The notes under the pieces were generated by a model, which made no database searches, was not told the DNA's origin, and was given only the letters and a program-made list of their open reading frames with translations. Made by a program: the position numbers and the translations under genes. This document shows, piece by piece, positions 6,916 to 13,252 of a stretch of DNA of 13,252 nt (the first letter of the stretch is position 1; each line of letters begins with the position of its first letter). The stretch spans positions 1 through 13,252 of the forward strand of contig JASFRI010000073.1 of NCBI GenBank assembly GCA_050115015.1, read 5' to 3'. The stretch comes from JASFRI01 sp050115015 (GTDB lineage Bacteria > Acidobacteriota > Polarisedimenticolia > CBDVAL01).

Positions 6916-6944
6916 TTGTATTCCAGACAGATGTCTGGTATATA
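6916..6944 (+). promoter_or_regulatory. Promoter of the lexA-imuA-imuB operon
   Basis: TTGTAT (6916-6921) and TATATA (6939-6944) are separated by exactly 17 bases, in a distinctly AT-rich patch. The spacer contains the palindromic candidate LexA operator, so a bound repressor would block RNA polymerase. Transcription would start near 6951, leaving a leader of about 34 bases before the lexA ATG. Confidence 0.75.
6923..6938. promoter_or_regulatory. Candidate LexA operator (SOS box)
   Basis: CCAGACAGATGTCTGG is a perfect inverted repeat of 7 bp arms around a 2-base centre, lying exactly in the promoter spacer. It differs from the E. coli CTGT-N8-ACAG box and from the Gram-positive CGAAC-N4-GTTCG box. 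Because LexA usually represses its own gene, this is the natural operator for the neighbouring repressor; binding is inferred from position and symmetry. Confidence 0.7.
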
Positions 6945-6984
6945 CAGGGCAGTCATTCAACCAACCTGAGAGGAGGGCAGCCTC

Positions 6985-7590
6985 ATGGGACGCACGCCGG
7001 CGGGGGAGACCCGGGAGCGGGTGTTCCGCTTCGTGCGCAGGCGTCTTCTCGCCGGGCGCCCGCCCACGGTGCGGGAGGTGCAGGAGGCCCTGGGCTTCCG
7101 GGCGGTGCAGACCGCCCAGGAGCACCTCGAGGCGCTGGTGGAGGAGGGGCGCCTGGTGAAGTCGCCGGGACGGGCCCGGGGCTACCGCCTTCCCGGCGGC
7201 GACGAGGCCACCTCGATGGTCCCCCTGCTCGGCCGGGTCGCCGCGGGGGCGCTGGCCGAGGCCATCGAGGATCCCGAGGGCTACGTCCCGATCCGCTCCG
7301 GACTGCGTCCCGAGGGGCTGTTCGCCCTGCGCGTGCGGGGGGAGAGCATGCGGGACGCCGGCATCCTCCCCGATGACGTGGTCATCGTCCGCCGGCAGCC
7401 GCGGGCGGAGTCGGGGGAGATCGTCGTGGCACTGGTGGACGGCGAGGCGACGGTGAAGCGCCTGAAGCTGCGGCGTCGGCGGATCGAGCTGCACCCCGAG
7501 AACCCGGACTTCCCGGTGATCGTGCCCCGGAAGGAGGACGTCCGGATCCTCGGGAAGGTCATCGAGCTGCGCCGCTACCTGGAAGACTGA
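6985..7590 (+). CDS. lexA: LexA-family SOS repressor
   Basis: The 201-residue protein has a winged-helix DNA-binding domain (about 9-70), with the recognition region LGFRAVQTAQEHLEALVEEG followed by the wing RARGYRL, and a C-terminal S24 autoprotease domain (about 79-197). The Ala-Gly self-cleavage site is Ala87-Gly88 in GRVAAGAL, the nucleophile Ser121 is in RGESMRDAG, and the general base Lys158 is in EATVKRL. It is therefore expected to cleave itself when RecA is activated by DNA damage. AGGAGGG lies 7 bases before the ATG. It is the first gene of a tight three-gene operon with imuA and imuB. It may be the general LexA or a cassette-specific paralogue; the divergent HTH and operator leave this open. 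Confidence 0.92.
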   Translation: MGRTPAGETRERVFRFVRRRLLAGRPPTVREVQEALGFRAVQTAQEHLEALVEEGRLVKSPGRARGYRLPGGDEATSMVPLLGRVAAGALAEAIEDPEGYVPIRSGLRPEGLFALRVRGESMRDAGILPDDVVIVRRQPRAESGEIVVALVDGEATVKRLKLRRRRIELHPENPDFPVIVPRKEDVRILGKVIELRRYLED

Positions 7591-7592
7591 AA

Positions 7593-8216
7593 ATGCGCCG
7601 GGCCACCATCCTCTCGACGGTCCCGAGCCTGCCGGCCCCGGCGCACCGTCCGGCCCCGGCCCCCGACTGGGGCCTGTCGATCTTCTCCGGACGGGTGGGG
7701 GAGCTGTCCGGGGGATGCGCGTCGGCGGCCCTGACGCTGGCCTTCCGACTCGTCCTGGAGGCGCAGCGGGCCCGGGAGCCCGTCGCCTGGATCTCCCGGC
7801 CGGACCGGTTCTTCTACCCGCCGGACGCCGCCGCGGCGGCCGTCGATCTCGAGGCCCTGGTGGTGGTCCGGGTCGAGGGCGCCCTGGGCGCCGCCCGGGC
7901 CGCGGATCGCCTGGTGCGCTCCGGAGCCTTCGGCCTGGTGATCCTCGACCTGGGGGAGGACGCCCGGCTTCCCCTGGCCGCCCTCTCCCGTCTCTCCGGC
8001 CTGGCGCGGGTGCACCGCACCGCCGTGCTCGGCCTCACCGAGAAGGACGCGGCGAGCCCCTCCCTGGGGCCCCTGGTCTCCATCCGTGCCGAGGCGGCCC
8101 GGATGCTCCGGGAGCCGGGACGCTTCGTCTGCCGGGCCCGGGTCCTGAAGGACAAGCAGGGGCGGCCGGGCCGGGAGCACGAGGAGGTGCTCCGTGGGCC
8201 GGACGGCCTGCATTGA
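7593..8216 (+). CDS. imuA: ImuA-like RecA-fold mutasome protein
   Basis: This 207-residue protein has a RecA-like core: GRVGELSGGCASAALTLA (33-50) takes the place of the Walker A loop but lacks the P-loop Lys-Ser/Thr, and FGLVILDLGE (113-122) is the Walker B-like strand. The end, RARVLKDKQGRPGREHEEV then RGPDGLH, is typical of ImuA/ImuA2 proteins encoded before imuB. ImuA proteins bind RecA and ImuB and support damage-induced translesion synthesis by DnaE2; the degenerate P-loop suggests weak or no ATP hydrolysis. The start is only 2 bases after the lexA stop and has no clear ribosome site of its own, so translation is probably coupled. A Pro/Ala-rich N-terminus (10-25) replaces the usual longer leader. 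Confidence 0.8.
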   Translation: MRRATILSTVPSLPAPAHRPAPAPDWGLSIFSGRVGELSGGCASAALTLAFRLVLEAQRAREPVAWISRPDRFFYPPDAAAAAVDLEALVVVRVEGALGAARAADRLVRSGAFGLVILDLGEDARLPLAALSRLSGLARVHRTAVLGLTEKDAASPSLGPLVSIRAEAARMLREPGRFVCRARVLKDKQGRPGREHEEVLRGPDGLH

Positions 8217-9681
8217 CCTGCCGGCCTTCCCCCTCCAGCTCCTGCTGCGCCGGCACCCGGAGTGGCGCGGCCATCCCGTGGCGGTGGTGGAGAGCGATCG
8301 TCCCCAGGGGGCGATCCTCTGGGTCAACGAGGCCGCCCGGAGCTTCCGCATCTTGCCGGGGATGCGCTACGCTGCCGGCCTCTCCCTGGCGGGGACGCTG
8401 CGGGCCGGGGAGGTGGCCACCGGTGAGATCGAGGGGGCCGTGGCGGAGGTGGCGGCGCGGATCCGGAGGCACTCCCCGGGAGTCGAGCCGGCCCTGGGGG
8501 ATCCCGGGGTGTTCTGGGTCGACGCCTCGGGGCTGCAGCGCCTCTACGACTCGCCGGCCTCCTGGGCGGGGGAGATCCGCGCGGCGCTGCGGCGGCTGGG
8601 GTTCGAGAGCCGCATGGCCGTCGGCTTCGGGCGCTTCGCGGCCTATGCCCTGGCCCGGGCCGCCCGGGGGCTGGTGATCCTGCGCGGTCCGGCGGAGGAG
8701 CGGGAGGCGGTCCGGAGGGTCCCGCTGGACCGGATCTGCCTGGACCCCGGCGTGCGGGATACGCTGGACCGCCTCGGCGTGCGGAGCCTGGGGCAGTTCG
8801 TGGACCTCCCCGCCGAGGGGATCGCCCGCCGCTTCGGGCCGGATCTCCACCGGCTGCACCGCCTCGCCTCCGGATCGATCGGGCTTCCGGTGCAGCCGGC
8901 CCGCCCGGCCCCGCCCGCCGTCAAGCGCCTGGTCCTGGATCACGAGGAGACGGATCGCGAGCGGCTGCTGGTGGGGATCCGGGGGATGCTGGCCGCGCTG
9001 CTCGAGACGCTGGCCGCACGGGGGGAGCGCGCCGCGCGGCTGGAACTGCGTCTCCGGTTCGAGTCGCGGCGGGAGGAGCGACGCGAGCGGGTCCGGCCGG
9101 CGGAGCCCACCCTCGACGAGGCGCAGCTCTTCCAGCTGATCCGCCTGCGGCTGGAGTCGATCTCCCTGCGGGACGGCGTGGTGGAGGCGGCGCTGGAGGC
9201 GGAGGCGGTCCCGGCGGCCGCCGGCCAGCGGGGCCTGTTCGAGGCGCGGCCGCGGCGCGACCTGGCGGCGGCGGACCGCGCCCTGGCGCGGCTGCGGGCC
9301 GAGCTGGGGGAGGACGCGGTGGTGCGGGCGCGGCTGCGGGACGGCCATCTCCCCGAGGCGCGCTTCCGCTGGGAGCCACTGGACCGGGTCACCGAGGCGC
9401 GGCCCGGGGAGGTGGACGGCGAGCGGCTGGTCCGGCGGGTCTACCGCCGGCCGTTGCCGCTGCCGCCGCGGGAGCGCCACGAGCCCGACGGCTGGATGCT
9501 GCGCGGCCTGGAGCAGGGCCCGGTGGTGCGGGTGCTGGGGCCGTACGCGATCTCCGGCGGCTGGTGGCACCGGCCGGTGAGCCGGGAGTACCACTTCGCG
9601 GAGACGCAGCGTGGGGAGCTGCTGTGGGTCTACTACGACCGTGAGCGGCGGCGGTGGTTCCTGCAGGGGCGGGTGGAGTGA
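8194..9681 (+). CDS. imuB: ImuB, catalytically defective Y-family polymerase homologue
   Basis: The protein has 495 residues. The GTG at 8194 lies inside the end of imuA (23 bp overlap) with GGAGG just upstream, and the protein starts RTACIDLPAFPLQLLLRRHP, typical of ImuB. Palm, fingers and thumb follow to about residue 230, the little-finger domain to about 340, then a C-terminal tail. Asp8 remains, but the catalytic Asp-Glu pair of Y-family polymerases is Asp110-Ala111 (FWVDASG), so DNA synthesis by this protein is unlikely. QRGLF at 345-349 fits a beta-clamp-binding motif, and the ending with GGWW, REYHFAET and RRWFLQGRVE is the conserved ImuB tail used for partner binding. It should act as the hub linking the clamp, ImuA and DnaE2 in error-prone repair. 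It ends 28 bp before the convergent ribokinase gene. Confidence 0.9.
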   Translation: MGRTACIDLPAFPLQLLLRRHPEWRGHPVAVVESDRPQGAILWVNEAARSFRILPGMRYAAGLSLAGTLRAGEVATGEIEGAVAEVAARIRRHSPGVEPALGDPGVFWVDASGLQRLYDSPASWAGEIRAALRRLGFESRMAVGFGRFAAYALARAARGLVILRGPAEEREAVRRVPLDRICLDPGVRDTLDRLGVRSLGQFVDLPAEGIARRFGPDLHRLHRLASGSIGLPVQPARPAPPAVKRLVLDHEETDRERLLVGIRGMLAALLETLAARGERAARLELRLRFESRREERRERVRPAEPTLDEAQLFQLIRLRLESISLRDGVVEAALEAEAVPAAAGQRGLFEARPRRDLAAADRALARLRAELGEDAVVRARLRDGHLPEARFRWEPLDRVTEARPGEVDGERLVRRVYRRPLPLPPRERHEPDGWMLRGLEQGPVVRVLGPYAISGGWWHRPVSREYHFAETQRGELLWVYYDRERRRWFLQGRVE

Positions 9682-9709
9682 GGGGAGGGGGAAGCCGCCG
9701 CGTCGAATC

Positions 9710-10636
9710 CTATTGCGCTGCCTTCAGGAACTCCTCGATCTCGCTCCTGTGGTGCAGCGAGGGCTGCGCGCCGGGCCGGGTGACCGACAGGGCGGCGGCG
9801 GCGGACGCGAACCGGACGCCGTCCATCAGGGAGCGGTCCTCGGCCAGGGCGACGGCGAGCGCGCCGCAGAACGCGTCCCCGGCGGCGGTGGTGTCCACGG
9901 CGTGCACGCGGTAAGGCGGGACGTCGGTGGAACCCTCCGGGGTGACGATCAGCGCTCCGGCCTCGCCCCGGGTGACGATGACCGTCCCCACGCCCTTCGC
10001 CAGCAGCGCCGTCGCCGCGGACTCGGCGGTCGCGCGGTCCGTCACCTCGATGCCGGCCAGGAGGGAAGCCTCGCTCTCGTTCGGCACCAGGATGTCGACC
10101 CGGGGCAGCAGGTCCTCGTCGAGGGGCTGTGCCGGGGCCGGGTTCAGGATGAAGCGGTCCCCCGCGTTCGCCGTCCGTGCGCCCAGGTGACGAATGCAGT
10201 CCATCGGGACCTCGAGCTGTGCCAGCACGACGCGGGCGGAGCGGAGCGCTTCCCCTGCCGCCTCCAGATCGGCGACCGTCAGCGTCCCGTTGGCGCCGGG
10301 CGCCACGCCGATGGCGTTCTGCCCGGTCTCGTCCACGAAGATCAGGGCGACGCCGGACGGGGCGGCATCGGTGACGGTGACGAGTTTGCAGTCGACGCCG
10401 CCGTCCCGGAGGCCCTCGAGGGACCGGTTCCCGAGATCATCCCGGCCGACCCGGGCCACGAAGGTGACCCGGCCGCCTGCCCGGGCGGCCGCCACCGCCT
10501 GGTTGGCCCCCTTGCCGCCCTGGTGGGTCGCGAACGTCCCCCCGAGCACGGTCTCACCCGGTGCGGGGATGCGGGACACCTGCAGCACCATGTCCGTGTT
10601 GGCGCTGCCGACGACGACGATGCGGCCGTCACTCAT
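9710..10636 (-). CDS. rbsK: Ribokinase (PfkB family)
   Basis: The 308-residue protein begins MSDGRIVVVGSANTDMV, the ribokinase N-terminus. PfkB signature 1 is seen as GGKGANQAVAAARAG (40-54), a conserved mid-region as NPAPAQPLDEDLL and PNESEASLL, and signature 2 as DTTAAGDAFCGAL (248-260) with catalytic Asp254; the DTTAAGD variant is the one found in E. coli RbsK. It should phosphorylate D-ribose to ribose 5-phosphate in the cytoplasm, feeding the pentose phosphate pathway, though nucleoside or deoxyribose kinases in this family look alike. GGGGA lies 6 bases before the ATG at 10636; the frame is open further upstream, but that part is not conserved. It follows the sugar-permease gene by 80 bp on the same strand, supporting an uptake operon. 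Confidence 0.88.
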   Translation of the reverse strand: MSDGRIVVVGSANTDMVLQVSRIPAPGETVLGGTFATHQGGKGANQAVAAARAGGRVTFVARVGRDDLGNRSLEGLRDGGVDCKLVTVTDAAPSGVALIFVDETGQNAIGVAPGANGTLTVADLEAAGEALRSARVVLAQLEVPMDCIRHLGARTANAGDRFILNPAPAQPLDEDLLPRVDILVPNESEASLLAGIEVTDRATAESAATALLAKGVGTVIVTRGEAGALIVTPEGSTDVPPYRVHAVDTTAAGDAFCGALAVALAEDRSLMDGVRFASAAAALSVTRPGAQPSLHHRSEIEEFLKAAQ

Positions 10637-10664
10637 GTGGATCCCCTTTCCGGTCTCACCTCGG

Positions 10665-10682
10665 CGGCGGAGAGTTCCGCCG
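10665..10682 (-). other. Intercistronic hairpin between permease and ribokinase genes
   Basis: CGGCGGA and TCCGCCG form a perfect 7 bp stem around a 4-base loop, in the 80 bp gap between the two genes. There is no U-tract, so transcription probably continues into rbsK; the hairpin may stabilise the upstream message or set the expression ratio. Confidence 0.4.
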
Positions 10683-10716
10683 TGTCTTCCCTGCCCGGGT
10701 ACGGGTTCACCCTCCA

Positions 10717-11715
10717 TCACGCGACGCGGGCATACACGATGAGCGAGAGCCCGGCGACGAAGGCGCCGAACATCAGGCCGATCAGCCTGCCGGTGCCGGC
10801 GGGCGCGTCGCGGAATTCCCGCCATACGAACACGCCCCAGATGGCGGCGACCAGGGTGGCTCCCTGCCCGAGCCCGTACGAGATGGCGAAGCCCGCCTTG
10901 CCGGAGGCGATGATGCTGAACGACATGCCGACGTTCCAGATGATGCCGCCGAGGATACCGGCCAGGTGCTCGCCGGCGCCCCCCTTACGGTAATCGGCAA
11001 AGCTCACCGGCCCGCCGGCAAAGGGGTGCTTCATCAGGATGGTATTCAGGACGAGATTGCTGGCGAACAGGCCCAGGCTGAACAGCACGACGGCGGTATA
11101 GGGCGTCAGCTTGCCGGCCTCCGGCCGGACGAAGTCCAGGGACATGGACGCGGCCACGAATCGGTAGAAGAAGCCCATCAGCAATCCCCCGGCCACGGCC
11201 AGCAGGAGCGCCTTGTTGGAACCGCCAGCCCCTCGCGGCAACCGCTTGTAGGCCAGCGCGTCCAGGACGATCGCTCCAGCCACGAGGGCCGTGCCGAGGA
11301 AAAGCGCCGCCGGGTCGCCCGCCGGCTCGCCGAGGTAGTTGACGATCACGCCCAGCACCAGGGCCAGCCCGATTCCCACGGGGAAGGCGACGGCCATCCC
11401 CGCCATGGCGATGGCGGCGACGACCAGGATGTTGGCCAGGTTGAAGACCGCGCCCCCCAGGAAAGCGGACCCGAGGTTCACCGGCGTCGCCTGGGCGAGG
11501 TCGTCGAGGAATCCACGTCCCTGTTCGCCCATGCTGCCGAGGGTGAAGGCGAAGATCAGCGACAGCAGCAGCACCCCCAGCGCGTAGTCCCAGTAGTAGA
11601 GCTCGAACCGCCAGGTCCCGGAGACCATCTTCTGGGTGTTGGCCCACGACCCCCAGCAGAGCATCGTGACGACGCAGAACACCACCGCCACTGCATAGCT
11701 GTCGAGGATGAACAT
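10717..11715 (-). CDS. GRP/DMT-type sugar permease, probable ribose or nucleoside transporter
   Basis: The 332-residue protein is almost entirely hydrophobic, with ten predicted helices (the first within FILDSYAVAVVFCVVTMLC, the last within LIGLMFGAFVAGLSLIVYA) and a short loop between the two halves. The N-terminal CWGSWANTQK and the IIWNVG and GLGQGATLVAAIWG segments are typical of the glucose/ribose porter and ureide-permease branch of the DMT superfamily. A proton-coupled import of ribose or a related sugar is inferred from the ribokinase gene immediately downstream. GGAAGGAG lies 5 bases before the ATG at 11715; an upstream in-frame extension of ten residues is unlikely. Some annotations call such proteins 'multidrug DMT transporters', which the context here argues against. 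Confidence 0.82.
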   Translation of the reverse strand: MFILDSYAVAVVFCVVTMLCWGSWANTQKMVSGTWRFELYYWDYALGVLLLSLIFAFTLGSMGEQGRGFLDDLAQATPVNLGSAFLGGAVFNLANILVVAAIAMAGMAVAFPVGIGLALVLGVIVNYLGEPAGDPAALFLGTALVAGAIVLDALAYKRLPRGAGGSNKALLLAVAGGLLMGFFYRFVAASMSLDFVRPEAGKLTPYTAVVLFSLGLFASNLVLNTILMKHPFAGGPVSFADYRKGGAGEHLAGILGGIIWNVGMSFSIIASGKAGFAISYGLGQGATLVAAIWGVFVWREFRDAPAGTGRLIGLMFGAFVAGLSLIVYARVA

Positions 11716-11765
11716 GGGTCTCCTTCCCGCAGGACGTACCGGCAAAGGGGAGACTCTAGAAGCGC

Positions 11766-11794
11766 ATCATGCCAGCTTTCCCACGCACTCACAA
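11766..11794 (-). promoter_or_regulatory. Candidate promoter of the permease-rbsK operon
   Basis: On the minus strand TTGTGA (11794-11789) and CATGAT (11771-11766) are 17 bases apart, each matching the sigma70 consensus at 4 of 6 positions. It lies about 50 bases before the permease start, within the 171 bp divergent region shared with the TraX-like gene. Confidence 0.45.
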
Positions 11795-11886
11795 CAGCGA
11801 GGAGGGCCGACCCCGGAACCTCCGCTTCGAGGTAGGATCGCTCGCACGGGGGGCCCGGACTCCGGACCCCGGTTGGGGAGGCGTAC

Positions 11887-12594
11887 ATGAAGCTACCCCG
11901 GGAAGCCGCCGTGCCGGGCTCCGGCGTCGGGCGGCTTCAGGAGCGCCTGGAGCTGGCGAAGTGGACGGCGATCCTGACCATGGCGGTGGACCACTACGGG
12001 AAGATCGTCGATCCCGCCGTCTTCCGCGAGACCCACATGATCGGCCGGGTGGCGTTCCCATTGTTCGCCGCCATCATTGGGCTCCGTCTGGCGGCGAGAC
12101 CCGATCTGGAGGGTCGATACCTGAGGCGCTTGATCCTGTGGGCGGTGATCAGCCAGCCGATCTACGTGCTGGCCGGTCGCCACTGGATCGACGGCAACAT
12201 CATGGTGACGCTCGCGCTGGGCGTCGGCGTGGTGGCGGTCCTCCGGCGTCACCCCGGCGGGGCCGGCCTCGTCCTGCTCGGCGGCATCGCCGTGCTGTCC
12301 TGGTTCACGAGCTTCGGTCCCCTCGGCGTCGCGATGATCCCCGCGATGGCGATCCTCGCTCGGGATCATCCCCGGACCGCGGTGGCCGCAGCCGGCCCGC
12401 TAGGCGTCCTCGCCAACCTCCGCGCCGGTGAGCCCGTCCTGGACCCGATGGACCTCACCGCGCTGCTCGCGTCGCCGCTGCTGGCGCTCTCGCTGGCGAT
12501 ACCGGTCCGGCTGCCACGCCTCCCCGGCTGGATGTTCTACGCCTTCTATCCGGCCCACCTGCTGGCGCTCCACCTCTACGACCTCTACGGATGA
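11887..12594 (+). CDS. TraX-family membrane protein
   Basis: This 235-residue multispanning membrane protein begins after GGGGAGG (6 bases before the ATG). It carries the TraX family pattern: KWTAILTMAVDHYGKI at the first helix, IGRVAFPLFAAIIGLRLA in the second, and GWMFYAFYPAHLLALHLYDL at the C-terminus; about seven to eight helices are visible between. TraX proteins are named after the F-plasmid pilin acetylase, but chromosomal members without conjugation genes are common and mostly uncharacterised; an acyl transfer role is by analogy only. No other conjugation gene lies nearby. It is divergent from the permease operon, and a GC-rich near-palindrome (11852-11868) sits just upstream. A hairpin covers its stop codon. 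Confidence 0.8.
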   Translation: MKLPREAAVPGSGVGRLQERLELAKWTAILTMAVDHYGKIVDPAVFRETHMIGRVAFPLFAAIIGLRLAARPDLEGRYLRRLILWAVISQPIYVLAGRHWIDGNIMVTLALGVGVVAVLRRHPGGAGLVLLGGIAVLSWFTSFGPLGVAMIPAMAILARDHPRTAVAAAGPLGVLANLRAGEPVLDPMDLTALLASPLLALSLAIPVRLPRLPGWMFYAFYPAHLLALHLYDLYG

Positions 12595-12621
12595 CCCGGG
12601 GGCAGGTGGAGCCGGGTCATC
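12590..12621 (+). terminator. Hairpin over the TraX stop codon, probable terminator
   Basis: A perfect 10 bp inverted repeat, GATGACCCGG (12590-12599) and CCGGGTCATC (12612-12621), has a 12-base loop and includes the TGA stop codon. It is followed by only TTCC, so it is a strong stem with a weak T-tract. It sits between two convergent genes and could serve both. Confidence 0.5.
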
Positions 12622-12666
12622 TTCCGCAGGAGCGCCGGACCTGCTCGGACAGGAGCCGTGTGGGCG

Positions 12667-13252
12667 TCAATCTTGGGGACGAAGCTGCCGCTCCACGTTC
12701 TCCCGCACCGTCTCCCACCGGGAGACGGCCGTGTCGAGCCTGTCCGTGTAGGTGGCGTGGCACTCGCGCTGCGGGGCCGTTGGCGGGCCGTCGGCGGACT
12801 CGACGTCGATGGTGAGCGACGAGAGAACCCCCGCCAGGGTCGCGATATCGTCCTCCCCACCGCCACCCTCGAACCGCCGGAGCTCGGCGCCGAGCTGTCG
12901 TGCCTTCTCGCGCACCCCGGCCGACTCGTCGCTACCCGCGGCATCGCGCGTGAGCTCCTCGACGCGTCCCCGCAGCTCGCGGATCTCGAGGCGGGTGTCC
13001 GTGGCGCGCTCCAGCGAGTCCACGACCTCGCTGTAGAAGCGGAACTGCTCGACGAGGGTCTCCCGCGCCACATGAACGCGCGGATCGACCTCGATGACCA
13101 GGGGCTGCTCGAGTGTCTTGCCGTCCATCGTCAGGCGCACCGTGTAGCTTCCCGGCAGGACGAAGATCCCCTGCGGGAGTGCCGGCGTGTCGGCCCCGGG
13201 CACGGCGGCGATCGAGTACTCGTACTCGAGCGCGCGCGGACGCTCCGTGCGC
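12667..13252 (-). CDS. C-terminal part of a sortilin/BNR-type repeat protein
   Basis: The frame enters from the right edge and ends with TGA at 12667, giving the last 195 residues; there is no start in the window. The segment GIFVLPGSYTVRLTMDGKTL followed by EQPLVIEVDPRV is the beta-sandwich tail found at the C-terminus of large Vps10/sortilin-type or BNR 'glycosyl hydrolase-like' beta-propeller proteins. A helical, probably coiled-coil region follows (RETLVEQFRFYSEVVDSLER, RLEIRELRGRVEELTRDAAG). Such proteins are secreted, about 1,000 residues long, and of unproven activity despite the hydrolase label. The propeller part would lie beyond the window, so the assignment rests on the tail. A GTG in frame at 13203 is not the likely start because the conserved tail begins upstream of it (RPRALEYEYSIAAVPG). 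Confidence 0.7.
   Translation of the reverse strand, partial: RTERPRALEYEYSIAAVPGADTPALPQGIFVLPGSYTVRLTMDGKTLEQPLVIEVDPRVHVARETLVEQFRFYSEVVDSLERATDTRLEIRELRGRVEELTRDAAGSDESAGVREKARQLGAELRRFEGGGGEDDIATLAGVLSSLTIDVESADGPPTAPQRECHATYTDRLDTAVSRWETVRENVERQLRPQD

Noticed and set aside
8035..9594. 519-codon minus-strand frame opposite imuB
   Set aside because: It is antisense to a full-length ImuB and its translation is Pro/Arg/Gln-rich without motifs.
9611..11835. Long plus-strand frames over rbsK and the permease gene
   Set aside because: Their translations are low-complexity antisense shadows, while the minus strand encodes complete PfkB signatures and ten membrane helices.
1..13252. CRISPR arrays, rRNA, insertion sequences, restriction or toxin-antitoxin systems
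   Set aside because: No regularly spaced direct repeats, conserved RNA segments, transposase motifs or defence-protein signatures were seen on either strand.

Overview
The window is high-GC DNA (roughly 70% by eye) with GTG as well as ATG starts, strong GGAGG-type ribosome binding sites and GC-ending codons. It looks like a chromosomal segment of a Gram-negative-type, high-GC environmental bacterium: a TonB C-terminal-like domain fused to TPR repeats, a sortilin/BNR-type C-terminal tail, and a lexA-imuA-imuB mutagenesis cassette. Acidobacteriota, Gemmatimonadota or a deltaproteobacterial/Myxococcota lineage would fit, but the sequence alone does not settle the phylum. There are no rRNA or tRNA genes, CRISPR array, insertion-sequence transposase or phage genes.

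Left part (1-5400). On the minus strand lie a transglutaminase-fold protein cut by the left window edge, a secreted TonB-domain/TPR protein, and a 54-residue two-helix membrane protein that appears leaderless. Next comes a roughly 400 bp non-coding stretch whose core is a 242 bp element bounded by 31 bp inverted repeats (29/31 matching). A secreted four-cysteine orphan protein follows on the plus strand and overlaps tail-to-tail with a secreted alpha/beta hydrolase. Upstream of the hydrolase, on the same strand, are a frameshifted remnant resembling the N-terminus of an SGNH/GDSL-type membrane protein and a second, less certain coding remnant. About 1 kb here therefore looks decayed.

Middle (5400-9681). 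An intact ClC-type H+/Cl- antiporter is followed by the most coherent module: lexA-imuA-imuB in tight coupling (2 bp gap, then 23 bp overlap). It is preceded by a good sigma70-type promoter whose 17 bp spacer holds a perfect 7-2-7 palindrome, CCAGACAGATGTCTGG. This is the obvious candidate LexA operator, so the cassette is probably an autoregulated SOS mutasome operon. ImuB has lost the catalytic Asp-Glu pair of Y-family polymerases and keeps a QRGLF beta-clamp motif. The usual third partner, dnaE2/imuC, is not adjacent.

Right part (9682-13252). On the minus strand a ten-helix GRP/DMT-type sugar permease and a ribokinase form a probable ribose or nucleoside-sugar uptake and phosphorylation operon, with a short hairpin between them. 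Divergent from it is a TraX-family membrane protein, ending in a strong hairpin. The window closes with the C-terminal part of a sortilin/BNR-type secreted repeat protein that runs off the right edge.

I see no wholly new multi-gene system. The observations most worth following are the inverted-repeat element at 2625-2866, the unusual LexA operator, the dnaE2-less imu cassette, and the decayed 4.2-5.3 kb stretch.
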